Assembly: GCA_026706325.1 (NCBI GenBank)
Contig: JAPOYZ010000529.1
Location: forward strand, 1 to 5,453
Source of the DNA: Candidatus Aminicenantota bacterium
Lineage (GTDB): Bacteria; Acidobacteriota; UBA6911; RPQK01; JAJDTT01
Direction: 5' to 3'
Length of the DNA stretch: 5,453 nucleotides
The position numbers were made by a program, and so were the translations under genes. Shown piece after piece: positions 1 to 5,453 of this stretch; position 1 is the stretch's first letter; each line of letters begins with the position of its first letter. Under the pieces are notes generated by a model. It had not been told where the DNA came from, did not search any database, and saw only the letters and a program-made list of their open reading frames with translations.

Positions 1-3000
1 TGCTGCGTCTCTCGGACCCGTCGAGGGGGCCCGACGGCCCGAATTCCGTGCTCTCGTCCTTTGCGGTTTGGTTCCGGATCGGTATCGAGGGTCCGTACAG
101 CGCTGGGTCGAGACTTCCGGAGATGCGCAGCATGGCGTCGCGGATCTCCTCGGCTTCCAGCCGTCTCAGGTTGGCATGCTGGTGAAGCCGGTTGGCAGGA
201 TCCATTCGGAGCGCCTTCGCGGAACCCTGGCTGCTCATGCGGTAGGTCTGGGAGGTGACCAGCCGGCGCACCATGCTCTTGATGGAATATCCCTCCCGCA
301 TGAATCGTTGGGCCAGGTGATCCAGGAGATCGGGGTGTGTGGGCGGTTCGCCCAGCTTGCCGAAGTTGTCCGCGGTGCGCACCAAGCCGTATCCGAACAG
401 GTAGCGCCAGATCCGATTCACCATCACCCTGGAGGTCAGGGGGTTGCCGGCGGAGGTGAGGTCCCGGGCCAAGCCCAGGCGGACCTGTCCCGGATCGGGG
501 TAGGGAAGGCTTCCCAGGGCCGCAAGATAGCGCCTGGGCACCGGTTCGCCGTGAGCATCCTGGTCCCCGCGGACCAGGAAGGGATGATCCGGCGCCGCTT
601 CGTCCAGGATGGAAGGGGCGCGCCGGGGAACCGGCACTTGGGTCTCGACTTCCCGGTATTGGGCCAGGAGGGAATCCAGGGAGGGGAGCCGGTCCCGCGT
701 CCGGGACAGCAGTTCAGCACGGACGAACGCGTCCAGATATGCGGCCTGGAGCTCGGATGCGCCGCCGTCCCGCCAGGCTTCGATGGCCTCCACCAGGCGG
801 CGGCCCAATCTCTCGGCCAGATCGGCGCTCGAGCGGGGCGGCAGGCCGCGGAGCAGATAGAGGATCGGGGGACGCGTTTCTCTGGGCGTCTCCTTGGTCT
901 CGTGAAACAGGATCCGGCTGGCGCCGATGGCGGAACGGCCGTCGGTAAGCTTCTCCGCCTTGGTTCTGGTCTCGGCGGAGTCATATCTGACGAGTGTGAC
1001 GTCCCCCCGGGTGGCCAACTCGATATAGGCGGAGAATCCTTTCCAATAGGCCACGTCCCATTGCACCCATTCCATCCGGTCCGTCTTAAGGACGTGCCGC
1101 ATGTGGTAGATGCCGCCTCGGGGGGCGGCGTAGTTCTCCACGATCAACTGGGCGAAGCTGAAGTCGGATCCGAGGACGCTGAGGCTGATGAAATTGCTGT
1201 CGATGGTAAAGCGGGGCGACTGGATCACGCCGTTGTGCTTGGCCGAAAGGAGATGGGTGTAGACACCCCCGGGATAGATTCCGCTGAGGACCCGTTTCCC
1301 TTCGGCAGCCACGGAGAACTCGCCGGGCGGAGACGGTTCGGGAGGAAGTCCGGCGCCGTGTCCGATCCACTCCCCGTAATCGGGTCCGGACAGATCCCAG
1401 CGAACCTGGTAGTGATCCCGGTTGAAGGCTCTGCCGGTGCGGATCGTGTTGTCCCATTCCTCCGTCAAGGCGGACCATTCCTGACGGAGCTCGGCACCCT
1501 CCTTGCCGGCCAGGCGAACCCACGCTGCCAAGGGACTGCCCGGTTCGCAGCGCGCCTCCTCCAGTGCCTGAGTCAGAGCCTTTTCGGCGGCAGCGACCTG
1601 GGTCCCGGCATCCTCGGACTCACCTGCTTCGACCGGATCCGCATCGGTCTCCGGGGCCGCCGGATCAGCAGCAGTGTCCGGTGACGCTTCAGGCTTGCAG
1701 GGAGAATCGGACGGGTTGCCGAAGGCTGCGTGCGGCGCTTCCAACAGCTTGGAGGCGAGCGCCGAAGCTTCCCGGATCCAGATTTCAGCCAGCTTCCGGC
1801 GGATCTCCTCCTTCGACTCCGAGAGTTGGCCCCGGCCCCAATCGAGTCGCTCCGGGTCGTCGACGGCCCTCTGGGTCGGCCGGGCTCCGTAGAGCACTCC
1901 GTAGAGGGCGTAGTAGTCCTCCTGGCTGATGGCGTCGAACTTGTGGTCGTGGCAGCGGGCACACGAAATCGTGAGCCCCTGAAACGCTTTGGAAACCACG
2001 TCGACCTGGTTGTCGGTCCACTTGATGCGGTCTCCCAGCGGGTCCACCGGCTGGAACCCGTGCTCCACCATGCGAAAGTGAGCCGTGGCCAGGAGGGATT
2101 CGTTGATGCCCAGGGCCGGGTTCATCCGGGGAGAGGGAAGCAGGTCGCCCGCCAGGTGTTCCCGGATCAACTGGTCGTAGGGGACGTCGGCGTTCAGGGC
2201 CCGAATCAGGTAGTCGCGGTAACGCCAGGCGTGTGGCGCCTTGGGGTCGCCCTGACTGCCGTGGGATTCGGCATAGCGGATCACGTCCATCCAGTGGCGG
2301 GCCCAGTGTTCGCCGAATTGGGGCGAATCCAGGAAGTCGTCCACCAGGTTTTCGTAGGCCTGCGGCGAAGAATCGGCAACGAAGGCTTGGACCTCTCCAG
2401 GGAGGGGCGGGAGTCCGCGCAGATCGTAGGATAGGCGCCGGATCAGGGTGTACCGGTCCGCCGCCGGCGCCGGTTCCAGCCCCTCCTGCTCCAGCCGGGC
2501 CAGGATGAACCGGTCCAGGGGCAGACGCGGCCAATCGGTGCCGGCCACCGCAGGCGGCGGGACGGACCGGACCGGCTGCCAGGCCCAGTGGCTGCGCTTG
2601 CGGGCTTCCAGGTCGAAGCCGTCGGCCGGCGCCTCGGAGGCTTCCTCAATATCGGGCCAAGGGGCTCCCATCTTCACCCATTCGATGAGCGACTGGATCT
2701 GGGCATCCGACAGGGCGCCGGTGGGGGGCATCAGCGCGGGCCGGCCTTGAACTCGTTGGATCAAGGAGCTGGCCTCCGGCTTGCCTGCAACGATGGCCGG
2801 TCCCGAGACGCCTCCCTTGATCAGGTCTTCGCGCCGGTCCAGGCGCAACCCGGCAAACGGCGTCGCCGTCTCGGCGCTGTGGCATTCGTAGCAGCGGCTG
2901 GCCAGCAGGGGGCGGATCTCTTTTTCGAAAAATTCCAGGGAGGCGGGATCCGTCGGCGAAGCCAGAGCGGCGGTCAGGCAGACGAAGAACGCGGAACCTG

Positions 3001-3028
3001 CGCTCAAGCTTGGCGAGAGACTTTTCAT
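1..3028 (-). CDS. Exported planctomycete-type cytochrome c / DUF1549 / DUF1553 protein, C-terminus cut by window edge
   Basis: The frame is open for 1009 codons from ATG at 3028 to the left edge with no stop. Residues 1-23 look like a Sec signal peptide (Lys2, hydrophobic 11-22, possible cleavage after LTAALA). Residues about 35-125 match the planctomycete cytochrome c domain: haem motif CYECH (Cys46, Cys49, His50), the MPP motif at Met100 as possible axial ligand, and a closing WVKMGAPWP. DUF1549 covers about 168-385, with HWARHWMDVIRYAES at 241-255 and CARCHDHK at 356-363. Residues 400-820 are an insert: an acidic Pro/Ala-rich linker (441-475), then a probable beta-rich domain (about 540-710). 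DUF1553 starts near 827 (SRVMVNRIWRYLFG, 866-879). Compared with the paralogue at the right edge, about 132 C-terminal residues are missing, giving a full length near 1140. The start lies 41 bases after the DUF1501 stop, so co-transcription is likely. No good Shine-Dalgarno is seen before the ATG. Family assignment is strong; the biochemical role is unknown. Confidence 0.93.
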   Translation of the reverse strand, partial: MKSLSPSLSAGSAFFVCLTAALASPTDPASLEFFEKEIRPLLASRCYECHSAETATPFAGLRLDRREDLIKGGVSGPAIVAGKPEASSLIQRVQGRPALMPPTGALSDAQIQSLIEWVKMGAPWPDIEEASEAPADGFDLEARKRSHWAWQPVRSVPPPAVAGTDWPRLPLDRFILARLEQEGLEPAPAADRYTLIRRLSYDLRGLPPLPGEVQAFVADSSPQAYENLVDDFLDSPQFGEHWARHWMDVIRYAESHGSQGDPKAPHAWRYRDYLIRALNADVPYDQLIREHLAGDLLPSPRMNPALGINESLLATAHFRMVEHGFQPVDPLGDRIKWTDNQVDVVSKAFQGLTISCARCHDHKFDAISQEDYYALYGVLYGARPTQRAVDDPERLDWGRGQLSESKEEIRRKLAEIWIREASALASKLLEAPHAAFGNPSDSPCKPEASPDTAADPAAPETDADPVEAGESEDAGTQVAAAEKALTQALEEARCEPGSPLAAWVRLAGKEGAELRQEWSALTEEWDNTIRTGRAFNRDHYQVRWDLSGPDYGEWIGHGAGLPPEPSPPGEFSVAAEGKRVLSGIYPGGVYTHLLSAKHNGVIQSPRFTIDSNFISLSVLGSDFSFAQLIVENYAAPRGGIYHMRHVLKTDRMEWVQWDVAYWKGFSAYIELATRGDVTLVRYDSAETRTKAEKLTDGRSAIGASRILFHETKETPRETRPPILYLLRGLPPRSSADLAERLGRRLVEAIEAWRDGGASELQAAYLDAFVRAELLSRTRDRLPSLDSLLAQYREVETQVPVPRRAPSILDEAAPDHPFLVRGDQDAHGEPVPRRYLAALGSLPYPDPGQVRLGLARDLTSAGNPLTSRVMVNRIWRYLFGYGLVRTADNFGKLGEPPTHPDLLDHLAQRFMREGYSIKSMVRRLVTSQTYRMSSQGSAKALRMDPANRLHQHANLRRLEAEEIRDAMLRISGSLDPALYGPSIPIRNQTAKDESTEFGPSGPLDGSERRS

Positions 3029-3043
3029 GACCAGTGCCGAAAT

Positions 3044-3063
3044 GGGGGACAAGGATGTCCCCC
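3044..3063. repeat. Perfect 8-bp hairpin between the DUF1501 gene and the large gene
   Basis: On the transcribed minus strand GGGGGACA, loop TCCT, TGTCCCCC form a perfect stem. It begins 6 bases after the DUF1501 stop codon and ends 15 bases before the ATG of the next gene. There is no U-tract after it, so it is not a classical intrinsic terminator. An intercistronic mRNA-stabilising or partial attenuating element, or a dispersed palindromic repeat, would fit. Its position close to the next start could also limit ribosome access. Confidence 0.8.
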
Positions 3064-3069
3064 CTCCTG

Positions 3070-4539
3070 TCAGGCCAGAATACCCTGGATCACGTGCCCG
3101 TGGACGTCGGTGAGCCGGAAGTCCCGGCCTCCGAAGCGGTAGCTGAGCGCCTGGTGATCGAGACCCATGAGATGGAGGATGGTGGCGTGGAGATCGTGGA
3201 TGGTCTGCCGGTTCTCCACCACGCGGTAGCCGTACTCGTCGGTGGCTCCGTAGATGAAACCCTTCTTGAGGCCGCCGCCGGCCAGCCAGAGGCTGAAGCC
3301 GAAAGGATTGTGGTCCCGCCCGTCCTTGCCCTGGACGAAGGGCGTCCGGCCGAACTCGCCCGAGAAGATGACCAGGGTCTCGTCCAGCAGGCCCCTGGCC
3401 TTGAGGTCCTTGACCAACGCCGCTATCGGCTGGTCCACTGCCAGGGCGTTGGAGCCGTGCCCGTGAACCAGCTTGGCGTGCTGGTCCCACGGGTTGCTCA
3501 TGCCCCCCTGACCGTCGCCCCGGACCATGGTGAGCTCCACGAAACGCACGCCCCGTTCCACCAACCGCCGGGCCACCAGGCACTGGCGGGCGTAGGCCGC
3601 TTTGGCCGGATTCGCGGAATCGATGCCGTACAGTCTACGGGTGGCGGGAGTCTCTCCACTCAGGTCCACCAGCTCGGGCACGGAACTCTGCATCCGGTAA
3701 GCGGTCTCGTAGTTGCGGATGGCGGCTTCGACTTGGGAATGTCCGGCGGTACCCGCCAGGAATTCCCGGTCCAACTCGTTGATGAACGAGAGCTTTCGCC
3801 GCTGGAGGGGTCCGGATTCGCGGGGCCGGATGTTGCCGAGAGGATCCTGGCGTTCGGGAAAGATGAACGAACCCTGGTGGACGGCCGACAGGAAACCGTT
3901 GCCGAAAATGCTGATGCCTCCGAGAGGGATGCCGCCGCTGCCCAGCACCACGAATCCGGGCAGGTTCCGATTCTCGCTGCCCAGGCCGTAGCTGATCCAG
4001 GCGCCCATGCTGGGGAACCCGGCAAGGGGCGTCCCGGAGTGGAAGTAGAAATTGGCCTGGGCGTGGGCCATGAACTTGGCGGTCATGGAACGGATCACCG
4101 TCAACTCGTCGGCCACGCTGCCGATGTGGGGAAAGAGGTCGCTGACGGGGATTCCGCTGCTCCCGTATCGCTTGAACTCCCAGGGGCTGGGCATGATGTT
4201 GCCGTCCATGTTGAACATGGTCCGTTCGGTCTTGAACGGCATCGGCTCGCCGGCTTCCTTGTCCAAGCGGGGCTTGGGATCGAAGGAGTCGACATGGGAG
4301 AGCCCTCCCGACAGGTAGCAGAAGATGACGTTTCGAACCCGGGGCTGATGATGACTTGGCTTGGGGGCCAGCGGATTCTCGGAGGCGGCGGAGACCAGGC
4401 CCGCATAGGCCGGATCGGCCATGAGAGCCGAGAGGGCCAGCATTCCGAATCCCGTGGAGGTCCGGCGCAGCATCTCGCGACGGGAGAAACCGGGTTGGAA
4501 TCGGGGTGTCCGGTCGGGCGTCAGCGTCGACATCACCAT
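3070..4539 (-). CDS. DUF1501 family protein with twin-arginine signal (alkaline-phosphatase/sulfatase-like fold)
   Basis: This is a complete gene of 489 residues, a usual size for DUF1501, ending in TGA at 3070-3072. The N-terminus carries a Tat signal: SRREMLRR at 19-26, a hydrophobic stretch at about 28-45 and an AYA cleavage site near residue 46, so the protein is probably exported folded. DUF1501 fills about 66-486. Family hallmarks are GGLSHVDSFDPKP (78-90), FFHSGTP-like YFHSGTP near 165-171, WDQHAKLVHGHG (351-362), FSGEFGRTP (392-400), GRDHNPFGFSLWLAGGG (407-422) and HDLHATILHLMGLDH (448-462). His and Asp residues in these motifs are candidate metal ligands by analogy with sulfatase-like enzymes; no reaction is established. 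ATG 4539 was chosen because it leaves a normal Tat leader; ATG 4533 is equally possible, and a TTG at 4596 sits inside a hairpin-rich region. None has a clear Shine-Dalgarno. The gene lies between two DUF1553 paralogues, the usual partners of this family. Confidence 0.94.
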   Translation of the reverse strand: MVMSTLTPDRTPRFQPGFSRREMLRRTSTGFGMLALSALMADPAYAGLVSAASENPLAPKPSHHQPRVRNVIFCYLSGGLSHVDSFDPKPRLDKEAGEPMPFKTERTMFNMDGNIMPSPWEFKRYGSSGIPVSDLFPHIGSVADELTVIRSMTAKFMAHAQANFYFHSGTPLAGFPSMGAWISYGLGSENRNLPGFVVLGSGGIPLGGISIFGNGFLSAVHQGSFIFPERQDPLGNIRPRESGPLQRRKLSFINELDREFLAGTAGHSQVEAAIRNYETAYRMQSSVPELVDLSGETPATRRLYGIDSANPAKAAYARQCLVARRLVERGVRFVELTMVRGDGQGGMSNPWDQHAKLVHGHGSNALAVDQPIAALVKDLKARGLLDETLVIFSGEFGRTPFVQGKDGRDHNPFGFSLWLAGGGLKKGFIYGATDEYGYRVVENRQTIHDLHATILHLMGLDHQALSYRFGGRDFRLTDVHGHVIQGILA

Positions 4540-4633
4540 CCAGTCTACTGCGGAACCGTCCGCCGGTCGAGGGCCGGAAGGAGGGACGATTTCCAATCGC
4601 CCAGTCTTCGTCGCCGCTCTGCTACGGGGAGTC

Positions 4634-4653
4634 CGGCGGTTGGGAAACCGCCG
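4634..4653. repeat. Perfect 8-bp hairpin, loop GGGA
   Basis: CGGCGGTT, loop GGGA, AACCGCCG (plus strand). If the inner two T-A pairs are left open the loop reads TGGGAA, close to the AGGAAA loops of its neighbours. Confidence 0.8.
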
Positions 4654-4674
4654 CGGCGACAGGAAAGTCGCCGC
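4653..4674. repeat. Perfect 8-bp hairpin, loop AGGAAA
   Basis: On the plus strand GCGGCGAC, loop AGGAAA, GTCGCCGC form a perfect 8-base-pair stem; on the transcribed minus strand the loop reads TTTCCT. It is the strongest stem of the cluster and its left arm shares one base with the neighbouring hairpin. Confidence 0.85.
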
Positions 4675-4682
4675 TCCAATCG

Positions 4683-4698
4683 GCGGTAGGAAAACCGC
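4683..4698. repeat. 5-bp hairpin, loop AGGAAA
   Basis: GCGGT, loop AGGAAA, ACCGC (plus strand). The loop is identical to that of the 4653-4674 hairpin while the stem is different and shorter. Confidence 0.7.
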
Positions 4699-4751
4699 TC
4701 CCTTCTTTTTTCAACCGGGAAATTGCCGGGCATGGGCCGGTGGGGTAGCTG

Positions 4752-5453
4752 CTACTGGACATAAATGAAGTTCTTCAAGTTGAAGAGGGCATGGGCGAGT
4801 TCGGTCCAGATCCGCTGGTCGGTGAGGATCAGATGCTTTCGCGTCTTCCGCTCGGCGGTCAGCATGGAGAGATACTCCTCGGCTCGGGCCGCCTCGAGAG
4901 CGGAGGGTTCCCGGCCCAGGGCCTTGAAGAACATGTGGTGGATACGGGAGGTGGCCGTGTTGCCCTCCCCGGCGGCCAGATGCTTGCCCCACACCTCGGC
5001 CTGATGCCAGGCGAACGGGCTGTTGAGCAGGGTCAGGGATTGGGCCGGGACGTTGGTCTGGTCCCGTGTCCCCAGAGTGCTGGCGGGCTTGGGCAAGCCG
5101 AACGCTTCCAGAAAGGGGTTGTAAGCGTTGCGCCGGATCTCCTGGTAGATGCTGCGTCTCCCGGCGCCGTCCAAGGGCCCGGGCGGCACGAACCCTTTGC
5201 TCTTGAGCTTCCCGATCTCGTGATAGACGGGAATGGAGGGTCCGTACGGCTTCGGATCCAGGCTCCCGGAGACGCGCAGCATGGCGTCGCGGATCTCCCC
5301 GGCGTCCAGTCGTCTCAGGTTGGCATGCTGGTGGAGCCGATTGGCCGGGTCCTGCCGGAGGGAATCGGCGGATGCCCCGCTGCTCATGCGGGACGTCGGG
5401 GGCGGGTGCGGCCGCGGGCACAGCCTGATGGTAGGGCCGCGATGCTTTGCGTC
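4752..5453 (-). CDS. DUF1553 protein, C-terminal part only (upstream paralogue of the large left-hand gene)
   Basis: The frame runs from the right edge to TAG at 4752-4754, giving 233 visible residues. From the Met codon at 5387 onward the protein is typical DUF1553 C-terminus: DPANRLHQHANLRRLD, EIRDAMLRVSGSLDP, GRRSIYQEIRRNAYNPFLEAFGLP, TNVPAQSLTLLNSPF, then a helical tail ending NLKNFIYVQ. The first 79 of these residues align without gaps to residues 931-1009 of the left-hand gene at about 70% identity. By analogy the missing N-terminal part should hold DUF1549 and perhaps a cytochrome domain, but this is not visible. The 22 residues before 5387 are Pro/Arg-rich and do not match the family; see the separate finding on a possible frameshift. 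If that is real, the gene is broken; if it is an end-of-contig error, the gene is intact. Confidence 0.85.
   Translation of the reverse strand, partial: DAKHRGPTIRLCPRPHPPPTSRMSSGASADSLRQDPANRLHQHANLRRLDAGEIRDAMLRVSGSLDPKPYGPSIPVYHEIGKLKSKGFVPPGPLDGAGRRSIYQEIRRNAYNPFLEAFGLPKPASTLGTRDQTNVPAQSLTLLNSPFAWHQAEVWGKHLAAGEGNTATSRIHHMFFKALGREPSALEAARAEEYLSMLTAERKTRKHLILTDQRIWTELAHALFNLKNFIYVQ
5150..5387. repeat. Paralogous direct repeat, partner at 1-238
   Basis: These bases match 1-238 without gaps at a constant offset of 5149. Two long identical blocks are visible: 25 bases (125-149 and 5274-5298) and about 23 bases starting at the codons for the HQHANLRR segment. Both lie inside DUF1553 coding sequence on the same strand. 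This is gene duplication or close paralogy, not a mobile element: no terminal inverted repeats or transposase are present. Confidence 0.85.

Larger units (their letters stand above)
4540..4751 (-). other. Non-coding gap with clustered short hairpins
   Basis: This is the 212-base gap between the DUF1553 stop and the DUF1501 start. I see no convincing gene, promoter or Shine-Dalgarno in it. It contains at least three adjacent hairpins (4634-4653, 4653-4674, 4683-4698), two weaker ones (4587-4599 and 4715-4729) and a 10-base direct repeat GTCGCCGCTC at 4610-4619 and 4667-4676. Because it follows a stop codon and precedes a same-strand gene, it would be transcribed if the genes form one operon. 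Confidence 0.7.

Noticed and set aside
68..1684. Plus-strand open frame of 538 codons opposite the large gene
   Set aside because: It lies wholly antisense to a frame with clear cytochrome, DUF1549 and DUF1553 motifs. Long open antisense frames are expected at this GC content, and its translation shows no recognisable domain.
2971..2982. Lipoprotein lipobox around Cys18 (FFVC) of the large protein
   Set aside because: The residues before the Cys do not fit the usual L-A/S-G/A-C pattern, and the signal-peptidase I type site after residue 23 fits better.
3050..3052. TTG as an earlier start for the large gene, 10 bases after an AGGAGG
   Set aside because: It lies inside the perfect 3044-3063 hairpin, and the ATG at 3028 gives a compact signal peptide directly. 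The AGGAGG is notable but may be chance in a G-rich run.
4594..4596. TTG as start of the DUF1501 gene, adding 19 residues
   Set aside because: The extra residues are not typical of a Tat leader, the codon lies in a small palindrome (4587-4599), and there is no clear Shine-Dalgarno. ATG 4539 or 4533 is simpler.
3034..4689. Plus-strand open frame of 551 codons opposite the DUF1501 gene
   Set aside because: It mirrors the DUF1501 gene, whose family motifs are unmistakable on the minus strand. The antisense translation has no known motif.
4683..4711. Intrinsic terminator on the plus strand (hairpin followed by six T at 4706-4711)
   Set aside because: The stem is only 5 bp, the T-run starts 7 bases after it, and no plus-strand gene ends here. 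On the transcribed strand the run reads as A.

Overview
The window is GC-rich and all recognisable coding lies on the minus strand. It holds three genes of the exported families long known from Planctomycetes: planctomycete-type cytochrome c / DUF1549 / DUF1553 proteins and a DUF1501 protein. This gene set points to a planctomycete, a verrucomicrobial relative or an acidobacterium. The sequence alone does not decide between them, and no rRNA, tRNA or other phylogenetic marker is present.

Layout in the direction of transcription (right to left): (1) 5453-4752, the C-terminal end of a DUF1553 protein that enters from the right edge; (2) a non-coding stretch of about 210 bases (4751-4540) crowded with short GC-rich hairpins; (3) 4539-3070, a complete DUF1501 protein with a twin-arginine signal; (4) a 41-base junction (3069-3029) containing a perfect hairpin; (5) 3028-1, a large multidomain protein (signal peptide, c-type cytochrome, DUF1549, a long insert with a probable beta-sandwich domain, DUF1553) that leaves by the left edge before its stop codon.

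The two DUF1553 proteins are paralogues. Over the 79 residues where both are visible they align without gaps at about 70% identity, so a DUF1501 gene is flanked by two copies of its usual partner. In this family set the large cytochrome/DUF1549/DUF1553 protein and the DUF1501 protein are normally neighbours and both exported, so a joint periplasmic or cell-surface role is a fair inference. The substrate and reaction are not known and cannot be read from the sequence.

The parts least explained by known families are the hairpin array between genes 1 and 2, where several stems of different sequence carry a similar GGAAA-type loop and one arm has two possible partners, and the long insert between DUF1549 and DUF1553 in the large gene. 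No mobile element, CRISPR array, riboswitch of known class or convincing promoter was found.
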